A DNA stretch of 64,000 nt from Choristoneura fumiferana (GCF_025370935.1 NC_133479.1:668809-732808), one strand, 5' to 3'. Positions 8,711 through 19,170 are shown, counted from the stretch's first letter. The notes: generated by a model not told the origin, from the sequence alone. Numbers and translations are program-made.

Positions 8711-11700
8711 ATGAGTGACGACGAAGGCCGTTTTGTAGATGATTTTCAACCCGCTTCTGATAAAACTAAACACAAAGATACTCTAATTCAGTTGACCAGA
8801 AGGCGAGGATCAATCAAATGTAGGCTTACTAATTTTAGAAAATTTGTAGAAACATTCGAAGGTATTGAGTTAAACGATGCGCAACGTACCGAGTTAAATT
8901 TACGCATGCAAGGAGCTCAAAACTTATTAGTTGAGTTTACTAAAATTCAAAATCATATGGAAAATATTGTAGCTGAGAGTGAACTTGAAAATTTATTACA
9001 AAAACGTGAATTATTTGAAAGCGATTATTACAGTACTTTAGCTAAGACTCAGTGTATGATTAAGAGTGCAAAGGTCGCGGACTGTTGTAAGTCTCAACAC
9101 TCGTCACCGAATAGTACGCAATTGGTAAAGCTACCTACAATATCTTTGCCAACATTCGATGGATCATATGAGCACTGGTTAGAGTTTCGCGATACTTTTT
9201 CATCTTTAGTGCACAGTTCTCAAGAAATAAGCAACATTCAAAAATTCCATTATTTAAAATCATCACTTAAAGGCAACGCGCAGTTAGTAATTGATTCGCT
9301 TGAGTTTTCCGCCGATAACTACAGCATCGCGTGGGAATTACTTTTAAATCGTTACGACAATAGTAGATTGCTCGTGCATAATCATGTTAAAGCATTATTC
9401 TCTATTTCTACCATAAATAATGAGTCACCGGCGCAGCTGAGGAAACTTATAGATACCATATTAAAAAACTTACGCGCATTAAAACTTCTCGGTGAACCTA
9501 CGGAACACTGGGACACGCTAATTATATACTTAATGGTATCTAAATTGGATTCCACAACTGAGCGCGAGTGGGAACAATATAAAAGTACATTGTTACCTAA
9601 GTCGTGTGATTCCAAGCCAGCCCTCCGAGTGGAAGATTTGCTTAAGTTTGTAAGGGACAGGGCGGATATGCTGGAAACACTGATAGTGTCGCACAGTAAG
9701 ACTGGTTCACATACTTCGCATGACACTAAGAAGTCTTTCACTAGAGCACTGAGCACTCCGAAACTTCACTGTAACATAGTCACTGATAAACCCGCCGATA
9801 AGTCGCACGTTAAACCGATGTCACAAAATAAATTATGTGTAATGTGCAAAGGCAAGCACCCGCTGTATTCTTGCCAAGCATTTCTTGATATCCCGTTGCA
9901 AGATAAATTTAAGTTAATTCAATCAAATCATTTATGCGAGAATTGCTTGCGTCAAGGTCACGAAGCAAGTGATTGCAGATACGGCCCTTGCCGAAAATGT
10001 AATAAAAAACATAACTCGTTAATTCATCAGGACGACGCAAACGTCCAATCAATTAGCCTGCTCGCGCAACCTAAAGCATCGACTTCATTTAATTCCGCAA
10101 CAACAGCTGACGCTAACGGTATTGCACACGCACAGCAACCGCGCCAGGTAAATAATGCACACATAGACATCAACGCACAATTGTCTAAGATGCAACCAGT
10201 TTTGTTGTCCACTGCGCTCGTTGAGATCCCTGATAATTTAGGTAATTATCACATGGCCCGCACGATTCTCGATAGTGGCAGTGAATGCTGCATAATTACG
10301 CAATCTTTATGCAATAAAATAAAACCTAAAGTTATACAGTCCACTCAAACTATACGAGGTGTCGGGAACTTAGTCTCACAATGTTCGCAAAAATGTGAGA
10401 TAGAAATAAGATCCCTTGTTGACACTTTTAGCACGCGTATTCAATGTTTAGTTTTGCCGCAATTAACTTCAACATTGCCTACAGTTACGATTAGTCGTGA
10501 TTTGTTTAAAATACCAGGTAACGTTAACCTGGCAGATCCAACGTTTTACGAAGGTCAATCAATTGATCTGTTATTAGGGGCGGATGTATTTTGGGATCTT
10601 TTGGATGAAGGTAAATTGCGCCTGGTAAACGGGCCGTACCTACAGAACACTAAGTTAGGCTGGATCGTTTCTGGACCTATTCAGTCATGTCGACGCGCTA
10701 AAACGTTAATGTGTAATTTCACTCAGTCAATAGATATGCACGGTTTAGATAATCAATTACGCAAGTTCTGGGAGATCGAGGATTTACCTATAGGTCCAAA
10801 GTTATCTGAGTCGCGCAGTGAGGAAGAACGCGCATGCGAGGATCATTTTGTTAAGACAACAAAACGGGTTGCTGACGGACGATTTTGTGTGCAAATTCCA
10901 TTAAAAGAATCTGTTGAGTTGTTAGGCGATAGCCGCGCACAAGCTGAAAGACGTTTTTACGCGCTAGAAAAACGTTTACGAACTAATCCTACCTACAAAG
11001 ATTTGTACAAGGAATTTATGAATGAGTACATTCAATTAGGTCATATGTCTCGCGTCGACACATACGGAACGCCTCACTATTTTATGCCGCATCATGGCGT
11101 GTTCCGCGAAAATGCAACTACAACCAAATTAAGGGCGGTCTTCGATGCCAGTGCAGCGTCAAGCTCCGGAAAGTCATTTAACGAATTACAGCTCGTAGGT
11201 CCGCCAATCCAAGGCGATTTGCTGGCTATTTTATTAAGATTTCGCGAGAATAGGTATGTCGCATGCGCAGATGTCGAAAAAATGTACCGACAGGTTTTGA
11301 TTGATGAGAATCAACGTAATTTGCAGCTTATATTATGGCGCGAAAGTCCTAGCGATCCTCTCGACGTTTATCAGTTAAACACCGTGACATACGGGACCGC
11401 CTCAGCACCGTTTTTAAGCTGTAGGTGTTTAAAGCAGCTCGCGCAGGAGTGTACGGATCCGGAAGTCGCTAAAATAATTAATGATTCATTCTATGTTGAC
11501 GATTTCATTTGTAGTTTGCCTGATAAAGCTAAACTAATACAAATTTGTGACGACGTCACTAAAGTGCTGAACTCAGGCTGTTTTCCTTTACGTAAATGGG
11601 TATTTAACTTCAATGTTTCTGGCCAAGATTACGCAAATAACGCTTCAAAGCAGCTATCATTAGGCGAGCACGCGCAGAGTAAGACGTTAGGTCTTGGCTG

Positions 11701-14038
11701 GTATAACGATGTCGATAAATTACATTATTATTCGCGGCACGAGAACTTAAAGGAACCAGTAACAAAGCGCACTATTTTATCCAGCACATCGCAGGTTTTT
11801 GATCCATTAGGACTTTTGAGTCCGTTTATAACAATCGCAAAAACCCTTTTGCAAAAACTGTGGCTTCTAAAGCTGGACTGGGATGAACCGGTTCCCGATG
11901 AAGTCACCCGGACTTGGCGTCAATTCGTAAACAAGCTAACGCTGCTAGACGATGTCCGTGTACCGCGAAGCGTTATGTGTAACGATCCTGTACGTAAAGA
12001 GCTTCATATATTTACAGATGCATCCCAGGTGGCTTACGGATGTTGCGCTTACGTCCGCACGCTTGACGACAAATCAGCTGTTACTGTCCGGCTGCTATGC
12101 GCGAAAGGGCGAGTGGCATCGTTGACGCCCATGACTATACCAAGGTTAGAGTTAATGGGAGCTTGTGTAGGATCAAGATTGTTTATTAAAATCAAAGATT
12201 CTTTGCGATGTCAGTTCGATAACGTGACATTTTGGACGGACTCGACAGTGGTGCTAGGCTGGCTTCGCATGCCGCCTAATATGTTAAAAACGTTTGTGCA
12301 AAACCGAACCGCAGAGATTAACGAACTGACAAAGAGCTGTTCGTGGCGTCACGTGAGCGGTAATGAAAACCCGGCTGACTTAGTTTCGCGCGGTCAGCAT
12401 TTGGAAGCTCTCATTCACTCACGCCTATGGTGGGAGGGCCCAGATTTTCTAAGGGATCCTAATTTAAATTACTCAGGCTTGGGATTAGCTATACCAGCAT
12501 CGCAGTTGCCCGAGCTTAAATCTAGCAATGCAACCAGTCTTATGTGCAGTCAGAATGAGATTGATTTATTTCCATTTTATAGATTTTCTCAGTTCAATCG
12601 CTTGAAGCGCGCGGCTAGCTATATACTTCGTTTCATTCATAATGCACGCGCTAAAGATAAGAATGCACGTCGTGTCGGCGCGCTGACGGTAAGCGAACTG
12701 AATGAATCAGAGGCTGCGCTGGCGAGGCTAGCGCAAGCCGAATCATTTGTTTACGTTAAAGATGCACTAAATAATAAACAAATGATAAAGGGTAATTTGT
12801 CAAAGCTAAATTTGTTTATAGAAAATAATTTAATACGAGTTGGAGGACGAATCGAATACTCTCCTGAATTTAGTTTCGACAAAAAACATCCGGTACTGCT
12901 TTCGAGTAAACATCATTTTACGCTACTATTATTTCGTTTTGAGCACAAACGGCTATTTCACGCAGGACCACAACTACTTTTGTTTTCCATTCGCGAGGCT
13001 TGGTGGCCAGTAGGTGGCAGGAACCTCGCTCGAAAGGTAGTTCATAGTTGTGTGACGTGTGTCCGTATGCGAGGAAAAATATTATCGCCTATAATGGGCA
13101 ACCTACCTAAAGAGCGTTTAGATCCAGGTTTTCCATTTTTGAACTGCGGAGTTGACTACGCTGGACCAGTGCTCATATTGAACCGCAAAGGTAGGGGCGC
13201 TCAGACACACAAGGCGTATATATGTTTGTTTATCTGTTTCACAACCAGAGCTGTTCACTTGGAATTAGTCAGCGACCTTTCTTCTGATGCCTACTTATTA
13301 GCACTGAAAAGGTTTATTTCACGACGCGGTAAACCAGCCACAATATTTTCCGATAATGGAAGAAATTTTGTAGGATTAAGGAATGATTTCGTTAATTTTT
13401 TAAATTCATGTTCCGATGAAATCAAAGAATACGCTACAGCTCAAGGTATTAAATTCATGATGGGGCCGCCGTACGCTAGTCATTTTTCGGGTTTGTACGA
13501 GGCAGGTGTGAAAAGTTGTAAGCACCACCTGCGGCGTGTGATAGGGAACGCGCACCTAACGCACGAGGAGTTCAGCACGGTATTGACGCAAGTCGAAGCC
13601 ATCCTGAACTCCCGACCCCTTAGTCCTATGTCCACAGATCCGCAAGATTACAATCCCCTTAGCCCAGCGCACTTCCTGGTTGGCCGGCCATTGACTGCTC
13701 CTGTACTCCCCGATTTGATGGAAGTTCCAGCTCATCGACTCTCACGCTATCAGCGAGTGGAGCAGATACGCCAGCACTTTTGGGCTCGCTGGTCCAAAGA
13801 ATACGTGTCAGAACTGCAGACTAGGATGAAGTGGACTTGCAACAATGCTGATCTGAAGCAGGAGGCCCTGGTTTTAATCAAAGAGGACAACGCACCGCCT
13901 TTGAAGTGGAGCTTGGGGCGAATCACGCGAACGTTTCCAGGCAAAGACGGAGTAGCCCGAGTGGCAGACATTCGGACGGCTCATGGCATTGTGCGGCGAG
14001 CCTTTTCCAAGATCTGCCCACTACCAGTGGAGCCATAA
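8711..14038 (+). CDS. BEL/Pao Gag-Pol polyprotein, 1775 residues, uninterrupted
   Basis: This encodes a complete retrotransposon polyprotein for particle assembly, maturation, reverse transcription and integration. Residues ~1-140 look helical. Residues ~140-330 match the BEL gag domain (DUF1759 type; LPTFDGSYEHWLEF). Three Cys/His clusters follow: C376/C379/H383/C388, a canonical CX2CX4HX4C at 409-422, and one at 427-439. The aspartic protease has DSG at 521-523. RT has D854 and YVDD at 928-931. RNase H carboxylates are at D1103, E1147, D1177 and D1223. The integrase zinc site is H1412, H1417, C1447, C1450, and its core is D1482, D1548, E1597. The C-terminal ~140 residues resemble DUF5641. 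The length is normal for a BEL gag-pol and no internal stop occurs. The start ATG at 8711 (AAAATGAGT) is the first in frame. A GTAAGT at 8676-8681 in the leader could act as a splice donor. Full coding capacity plus young LTRs suggest a copy capable of activity, which is inference. Confidence 0.96.
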   Translation: MSDDEGRFVDDFQPASDKTKHKDTLIQLTRRRGSIKCRLTNFRKFVETFEGIELNDAQRTELNLRMQGAQNLLVEFTKIQNHMENIVAESELENLLQKRELFESDYYSTLAKTQCMIKSAKVADCCKSQHSSPNSTQLVKLPTISLPTFDGSYEHWLEFRDTFSSLVHSSQEISNIQKFHYLKSSLKGNAQLVIDSLEFSADNYSIAWELLLNRYDNSRLLVHNHVKALFSISTINNESPAQLRKLIDTILKNLRALKLLGEPTEHWDTLIIYLMVSKLDSTTEREWEQYKSTLLPKSCDSKPALRVEDLLKFVRDRADMLETLIVSHSKTGSHTSHDTKKSFTRALSTPKLHCNIVTDKPADKSHVKPMSQNKLCVMCKGKHPLYSCQAFLDIPLQDKFKLIQSNHLCENCLRQGHEASDCRYGPCRKCNKKHNSLIHQDDANVQSISLLAQPKASTSFNSATTADANGIAHAQQPRQVNNAHIDINAQLSKMQPVLLSTALVEIPDNLGNYHMARTILDSGSECCIITQSLCNKIKPKVIQSTQTIRGVGNLVSQCSQKCEIEIRSLVDTFSTRIQCLVLPQLTSTLPTVTISRDLFKIPGNVNLADPTFYEGQSIDLLLGADVFWDLLDEGKLRLVNGPYLQNTKLGWIVSGPIQSCRRAKTLMCNFTQSIDMHGLDNQLRKFWEIEDLPIGPKLSESRSEEERACEDHFVKTTKRVADGRFCVQIPLKESVELLGDSRAQAERRFYALEKRLRTNPTYKDLYKEFMNEYIQLGHMSRVDTYGTPHYFMPHHGVFRENATTTKLRAVFDASAASSSGKSFNELQLVGPPIQGDLLAILLRFRENRYVACADVEKMYRQVLIDENQRNLQLILWRESPSDPLDVYQLNTVTYGTASAPFLSCRCLKQLAQECTDPEVAKIINDSFYVDDFICSLPDKAKLIQICDDVTKVLNSGCFPLRKWVFNFNVSGQDYANNASKQLSLGEHAQSKTLGLGWYNDVDKLHYYSRHENLKEPVTKRTILSSTSQVFDPLGLLSPFITIAKTLLQKLWLLKLDWDEPVPDEVTRTWRQFVNKLTLLDDVRVPRSVMCNDPVRKELHIFTDASQVAYGCCAYVRTLDDKSAVTVRLLCAKGRVASLTPMTIPRLELMGACVGSRLFIKIKDSLRCQFDNVTFWTDSTVVLGWLRMPPNMLKTFVQNRTAEINELTKSCSWRHVSGNENPADLVSRGQHLEALIHSRLWWEGPDFLRDPNLNYSGLGLAIPASQLPELKSSNATSLMCSQNEIDLFPFYRFSQFNRLKRAASYILRFIHNARAKDKNARRVGALTVSELNESEAALARLAQAESFVYVKDALNNKQMIKGNLSKLNLFIENNLIRVGGRIEYSPEFSFDKKHPVLLSSKHHFTLLLFRFEHKRLFHAGPQLLLFSIREAWWPVGGRNLARKVVHSCVTCVRMRGKILSPIMGNLPKERLDPGFPFLNCGVDYAGPVLILNRKGRGAQTHKAYICLFICFTTRAVHLELVSDLSSDAYLLALKRFISRRGKPATIFSDNGRNFVGLRNDFVNFLNSCSDEIKEYATAQGIKFMMGPPYASHFSGLYEAGVKSCKHHLRRVIGNAHLTHEEFSTVLTQVEAILNSRPLSPMSTDPQDYNPLSPAHFLVGRPLTAPVLPDLMEVPAHRLSRYQRVEQIRQHFWARWSKEYVSELQTRMKWTCNNADLKQEALVLIKEDNAPPLKWSLGRITRTFPGKDGVARVADIRTAHGIVRRAFSKICPLPVEP

Positions 14039-14059
14039 CTGTTGGAACTTGGTGATTCC

Positions 14060-14074
14060 AAGGCCGGGAGTTTA
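14060..14074 (+). promoter_or_regulatory. BEL-1 candidate polypurine tract
   Basis: AAGGCCGGGAG then TTTA lies directly before the 3' LTR TGTTAACG. It is a purine-rich stretch at the place where plus-strand priming occurs, interrupted by two pyrimidines. Confidence 0.4.
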
Positions 14075-14470
14075 TGTTAACGCCTAACTTTTTATTGCGG
14101 CAACAAACTTGCCCGCTACGGGAGCGTAACCGACTCAAGCTTGTATCACGTCACCGGCAGCCAATCAGAGACCTCGCTTATCACGACATACGCGATCTGC
14201 AGCCAATGAGAAGCCGCGGCGTCGCCCCACCGGACAAGACAGCTTTTGGCCGACTACGAGTTGGCAAAAATTGCCACATAAGCTCTCTCACTTATTTTTT
14301 TCGCACGCTTTACATCGCACTAGCTAAAATTTGCGCTATTTAATTTTTATCTTCTTTTTTTTATTCAAAACTGTAACAGTAGTTATAGTACCTTTTTTAA
14401 GCAATATATGCAAGTATTATAAAGCTTTGCTTTCGTCATTTCTACCTGCCATCCACATCTTCAAGACCAT
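14075..14470 (+). repeat. BEL-1 3' LTR, truncated by the scaffold gap
   Basis: It matches 7938-8333 over 396 bp, with T to A in 'cgctcg/cgcacg', one T fewer in the T9 run and one extra C before the T6 run. About 34 bp of the expected LTR end are missing into the N run. Confidence 0.95.
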
Positions 14471-14570
14471 NNNNNNNNNNNNNNNNNNNNNNNNNNNNNN
14501 NNNNNNNNNNNNNNNNNNNNNNNNNNNNNNNNNNNNNNNNNNNNNNNNNNNNNNNNNNNNNNNNNNNNNN
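14471..14570. other. Assembly gap (100 N)
   Basis: Exactly 100 N, a conventional unknown-size gap, placed inside the repeated LTR. Sequence to the right may not be directly adjacent in the genome. Confidence 0.99.
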
Positions 14571-14676
14571 TTTCTATCTGACGTAATTTTTACGATTTGT
14601 ATCATTTATTTCAAATTCGCTGGCCACTAAAGGCAACTACAAACTACTGCTTCGTTTCATTCACGAACTGGTTCCA

Positions 14677-14845
14677 CATATATATTTATATTTATACAAG
14701 AATTGAATTGATTGTATTTTCGATATGGTTTCACGGGATACCCGTAAAAGTAACAAATTTGGAGTTGAAATAAAAAATACAAAAAGACTCCAAAAAACCA
14801 ATCATAAGAATTGCTCGTTTAAAGGTATTAGGTATATTATGTAGG
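14677..14845 (+). repeat. Repeat R-c remnant interrupted by a SINE-C fragment
   Basis: ATATTTATATTTATACAAG and GAATTGCTCGTTTAAAGG form one continuous block at 50262-50310. Here they are separated by a SINE insertion flanked by the duplication AAGAATTG. Confidence 0.75.
14706..14805 (+). mobile_element. SINE-C, 5'-truncated copy
   Basis: Only the body (GGGATACCCGTAAAAGTAA) and the tail (AAATACAAAAAGACTCCAAA) are present. The 8-bp target duplication AAGAATTG lies at 14698-14705 and 14806-14813, which fixes both ends. Confidence 0.85.
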
Positions 14846-15762
14846 TAGGTATAAGGTCCGACCAGATCCACGACACTGCTGGCTCGTGCTGTGGCACGGG
14901 CTTCAAAGATCAGTTGGTAGCGTACAAAGTCCAAACAGGTAGGTATTTATGTCTGTTGTCAATAAAAAAAATCTTTTTGACGGACATTTTTATCTTTAAC
15001 TTTTTTTTATTGTTTCATTTATCGCCCACTTCTCGCTCTTAGCCCGCCATTTATTCATATCACTGCCAACCCACGCCCAACGGCAAACTTTCCGTGTGAA
15101 ACGATTTTGTTTTTTCCGTCGAGCACTGAGCGCATCTCATTACCAACTATTTGAACTAACTTTCATAGTTTTATTTTGGAAAGGTTGTTAGAACTATTGT
15201 AGAAAACATCGTCTGCGATTTGTTTACTCAGTTTTTTATCGTTAGCCTTTTAAAGTCCCAGTGTAGAATGAGAGAGGCAAATAATCTACGAATTCGTGAT
15301 GTGGTGCTGGATGAAAGAAAGAAAAACATTCATTTATAACAACAATAACACAGGCTAAAACACAAACATAAATACAAGGTGGGAATTATTATCCCGACAA
15401 ATTTTAACCACGCATTCCTGAAATGATGAATATGTTATATGAACCTAGGACGAGTTATGCTTTATTTTTGAGATATTTCCATTTTTATGTAAAAAAGTTG
15501 CTATGAAAATGGTGGAGGTGCAAACATTATGTATTTATTATGTATGAAAAAATAAAAAAGTTAAAAAGCATAATTCGACCTAGGATTATATAACATTTAT
15601 TACTCAATATGGCTTCGGGATTTCGTGGTTAAAATTGGTCGAGATAATCCTTCCCACCTTGTATACTTACGGTCACGAGTGTTAATTTGAGACACATTTC
15701 GTCAAAATGTCCTTTGAATTGTCATACAAAAACGGATATTCGATCTTAAGTAGTCCACAAAT

Positions 15763-16062
15763 TGAAAATACAAACTGAAACATAGATGCACAGAAAAACC
15801 AGAAAAATAAGATCAACACTGGGAATCGAACCCAGGTCCCAGGTTGGTAGACCAACGGTGGTGTAGCGGTATAACACGCGGTATGGAATACCGAGGACCT
15901 GGGTTCGATTCCCAGTGTTGGTCTTATTTTTCTGGTTTTTCTGTGCATCTATATTTCAGTTTGTATTTTCAATTTAGGTTTTACGGGATGACCGTAAAAG
16001 TAAAAATTTGGAATTGAAATAATAAATACAAAAAGATTCCAAAAAAAAACAATCTTAATTTG
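15763..16062 (+). mobile_element. SINE-C foldback: inverted duplication inserted as one unit
   Basis: A + strand SINE runs from about 15848, with B box GGTTCGATTCC at 15902-15912 and tail to 16062. It is preceded by an inverted copy of its own middle part. Arms 15761-15839 and 15895-15973 match at 77 of 79 positions around a 55-bp centre. The 10-bp duplication GTCCACAAAT at 15753-15762 and 16063-16072 brackets the whole structure, so the inverted duplication was present when it integrated. Confidence 0.85.
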
Positions 16063-16119
16063 GTCCACAAATGAACGATCATGACCGATCATACATAGAC
16101 ACTGCTATAAAAGGGTCCC

Positions 16120-16203
16120 GAGGCCGTATAGCCTAACGTTTCTGACGCTCGCGATCGCAATCAATAAATGTCAATTTTGTAATACGTTAGGTAATACGGC
16201 CTC
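16120..16203. mobile_element. Small MITE (GAGGCCGTAT ends)
   Basis: GAGGCCGTATAGCCTAACGT at the left mirrors ACGTTAGGTAATACGGCCTC at the right. A related half-copy lies at 18000-18060 ('gaggccgtatttcttaac...cgctcgcaatcgcaatca'). Confidence 0.65.
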
Positions 16204-16308
16204 TACCTCTGCCTCGGCCTCTTTTTACCCGACTGCAAGGAGAGGTATTGTTTTTATTTGATTAATGCCGCCTTCTGACGTTCGTGCCGTCGCGGCATTA
16301 GTCCGGAC

Positions 16309-16617
16309 GACCGGATGGCTAAGTGGTTAGAGCACCTGACTACGAAGCTTGAGGTCCTGGGTTCGAATCCCGGCCGGGGCAGATATTTGTGTGAATAACA
16401 CGAATGTTTGTTCTCGGGTCTTGGATGTTTAATATGTATTTAAGTATGTATTTATCTATATAAGTATGTTTATCCGTTGCCTAGTATCCATAGTACAAGC
16501 TTTGCTTAGTTTGGGACTAGGTCAATTGGTGTCAAGTGTCCCATGATATTTATTTATTTATTTATTAGTCTTTTAAGTTTAGTTGTAAGTTAAAGGGTCA
16601 TACTGAAAACCAGCTCT
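16309..16617 (+). mobile_element. SINE-A, tRNA-Arg-derived, with a shared 3' flank
   Basis: The head GACCGGATGGCTAAGTGG, the arm CTGACTACGAAGC (loop with ACG anticodon, as in tRNA-Arg) and the B box GGGTTCGAATCCC lead into a body. The body ends TGTCCCATGATATTTATTTATT. About 50 bp beyond the tail (to 16617) is also shared with the copy at 22546. The cloverleaf stem is mispaired, so this is not a tRNA gene. Confidence 0.85.
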
Positions 16618-17025
16618 GCGGCTTAACGTGGCAACACGCTGACTATGGCCCTTTTTGCTTCTTTCGGCACAATGTCTTTTTTCTTTCTTTTTTAGTATGT
16701 AAGAGTATGTAATAAGGTTGTCTTATTTTTAATTGTGTTTTTTTTTGCTGTGCGGAATATTGGCAAGTAAATTTATTCTTTCATTCTCTGACCTTATTGT
16801 CTAATATATTTGGAATCACAATCGCTTTCAGCACTTGTTTCTGGCACACTGAGTCGGGCGTTGTCGCAGCCTGAAATGTTGGAGGCGTTCACTAATAATA
16901 ATACAATATGCGGGGGAAAAAATTTGTTTTTTTATTTTGTAAATTTTTAAAACATTTTTTCAATCTGACGTTTAAGATTTTTGGGGGGATCCTTCCCTTC
17001 GGACCGCACCTGCACTAACTGTTAA

Positions 17026-17335
17026 TAATAATAATAATAAATTCGTTTACTTCGGGCAACTTGGCCCATACAATAAATACCTTGCAAACTAACATTACAT
17101 TATATTCAATCATATTTAAAACTAATTTGGTGACAAAACGGCGTGACCCCGTTTAGTCACCGTCCCCGACGTCGCATTCATCTGCGGCATGGTGCCCCGG
17201 AACCGGAACGACGTCTTTCGGCCAGAAGGCAGCACTCGCGATGGTCCCCATCAGCAGTCGCGGCACGCGCACCACAAACTAGCTGTAGTAAACTCAGGAG
17301 CTGGAGCTGGAGTGAGTTAAGGTAGCTTCACACGG
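17026..17335 (-). mobile_element. LINE 3' end, antisense, with (TTA)n tail
   Basis: On the minus strand a GC-richer stretch (17145-17320), probably the end of ORF2, leads into an AT-rich 3' UTR. The UTR contains GGGCCAAGTTGCCCGAAG and ends in a TTA microsatellite (17026-17042). The clade is not assigned. Confidence 0.45.
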
Positions 17336-18039
17336 ACCTGCCATATTTATAAAGATATCTGAGATGTCGGTGACTTAAGATCTTCGGCAAATTTTCGTTA
17401 TTATACTACTATTATAACCTTCTGAAATATTCTGGAAGAATTTAAAGACAGACTGTACACAATTAATATGGAGAATAAAGTGTTTTTAGCAATAGAACGA
17501 GTGCACGGTACGTAAACGGTAGGAGCGGCTGTCAACCGCAAATTGCGAGCGAACACGAGACAACTTTTAATTAAATATCTACTAATTCTATTCGTAAGGA
17601 AATTTACAATTAGAGTAGGAATGGGGCACGAATGAATATCGAGGTTAAAGGCTATGCTAGAATTAAATTTTAAAGTACCTACGTTTGGTTTGCGGTGGAC
17701 GCAGAAGGCACATTCTCAAGTTTATTACTTAGAAGCTTTTTACATCCATTGCGTTTTGTTAAATTCCGTATAAGACGGCAAACAGCTTACAAAAAAAAGT
17801 ACTTAAATGTTGCTACACTGTCCGTCAATCCATCCTGTCTCCGTCTTTCAGTCGTAGGGCTATATCTCAAGAAACGCTGCCAGCAGAAAATACATGTGTC
17901 TGTTTTTTTTTATTGCTGCTACAATAAAAAAAAATATGAGGTACCCCAAACAACCAAAATAAAATTACCACACACTACGAACATTTTTCTAAGAAGCAGA
18001 GGCCGTATTTCTTAACTTTTCTAACGCTCGCAATCGCAA
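17336..18039. other. Unassigned stretch
   Basis: No gene or clear element apart from the short MITE half near 18000-18060. Homopolymer-rich and AT-rich. Confidence 0.3.
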
Positions 18040-18119
18040 TCAAATGACAGATTTCGCATACAAAAACTGTAATTTGATTACGATCAAGATGGTGAAAAGG
18101 TAAAAGACAAACAAACATA

Positions 18120-18542
18120 TAAGCAAGGGTTCATATGACTTTATTTCCAGAACAATACAGGTCCAACTATAAAAAAGGTATATTAGGTACAATAAAATTA
18201 AATAAACTAAAACTATAATAAATCTAAAAATGGACCCTGCGTCATGGTACCAAAGATGCTGGCAGCATTTCCCCGCTGGATCGCAAGACTGATGCGTTGA
18301 GCGAGGAAACTGCCAGCTCTTCGGTCTCCTGTGGTATCTCTGAGTCTCTTTGATAGATCTTTGAAGAAACTCAGAGCGCCAGGGCCCCACGGACCAAGGG
18401 TCTCGACGCCGAAAGGTACAAAATCATATTCGGCACCGAGACCACTGTATTTTCTTACTTTGGCAGTTTCTGCCATTTCTGCTGCTGCTGCTGCCCTCAT
18501 ATTAGTGGACAATATTAGCAAAGATATTCTGACATATGACAT
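18120..18542 (-). pseudogene. C-terminal fragment of a non-LTR reverse transcriptase (LINE ORF2), antisense
   Basis: The minus strand reads a ~95-residue tail (start near 18500, stop at 18213) with FVPFGVETLGPWGPGA and SFLAQRISLAIQRGN followed by ASIFGT. I recognise this block as the conserved C-terminus of a group of LINE polymerases; the clade is uncertain. An AT-rich 3' UTR follows on the minus strand (18120-18212). RT and endonuclease domains are absent, so this is a 5'-truncated insertion. A second copy is at 21635-22000. Confidence 0.6.
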
Positions 18543-19060
18543 ATTAAACCCTCACCTAAGTGATTCGGATTCACACTAGTAAATTTTGAACCACTTCTTG
18601 TGGCTGAATTCATTCGAAAGTGTACACTCCAAAGGTGGAAGGGTATTGTGCAAGATCCGTTTGGATAGCTACCTTCATCTTACTCCTTAATTTTGCTGTC
18701 TTGCAGTGCAGTTCTTCTGCGTGATCATATTGAGTGATCGTTTCTTATTGTTTTTTTTCCTAGCTTCAATACTTAGGAAGATCGTAATTATAATTTTTCT
18801 TTTGAAAAACTGGCTTTCTGCTAAGTTGCTTGCCGTGCATTCTTCTTGACAATTATGGTCTTTCCGAAAAAATAAGGTAAAACTTTTCTAGTTCACTTAT
18901 CGATGTTTTTAGTCCCATCACTAGCCCACATGTGCGCAGAAGGCGTTTAAGAATTAATTCATATTTCGCTTGTATTAACGAAGCTTTGTCGTGATGTGAC
19001 TCGCGAGAAGTAAACAGGAGCCGTGTGAAACCATTTTAAGTACGTATAATGTACCTAGGT
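18543..19060. other. Unassigned stretch
   Basis: No ORF or recognised repeat. Confidence 0.3.
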
Positions 19061-19063
19061 TCT

Positions 19064-19170
19064 AGGTCAAAGTCAAAATATCGTTATTCAATTTAGGCTA
19101 GGTAAGTAACTGTCACAGGTTTAAAAAAAACTCTGTTTGAAGAGCCCGGCAAGAAACTCAACGAACCTAA
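19064..19170 (-). mobile_element. LINE 3' UTR fragment, antisense (family h)
   Basis: It contains GTCAAAATATCGTTATTCAA near one end and GGCAAGAAACTCAACGA near the other. It shares both with 21230-21350 and partly with 57620-57730. Confidence 0.45.

Larger units (their letters stand above)
7938..14470 (+). mobile_element. BEL-1: BEL/Pao LTR retrotransposon with intact coding region
   Basis: The order is LTR, primer-binding site, leader, gag-pol ORF, purine tract, LTR. The single ORF holds gag, protease, RT, RNase H and integrase in BEL/Pao order, with no env. The two LTR copies can be compared over 396 bp. They differ by one substitution and two single-base indels, so insertion is recent. The right boundary and target duplication are lost in the N gap. 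Confidence 0.95.

Noticed and set aside
13750..14138. Minus-strand ORFs over the BEL-1 pol end
   Set aside because: Antisense shadows of the gag-pol ORF and LTR; no motif.
15848..15925. tRNA-like sequence with good A and B boxes (also in the other SINE-C copies)
   Set aside because: It is the SINE-C head, present several times with a common body and target duplications.
16309..16382. Apparent tRNA-Arg gene
   Set aside because: The anticodon stem is mispaired, and the tRNA part continues into a SINE body repeated elsewhere in the window.
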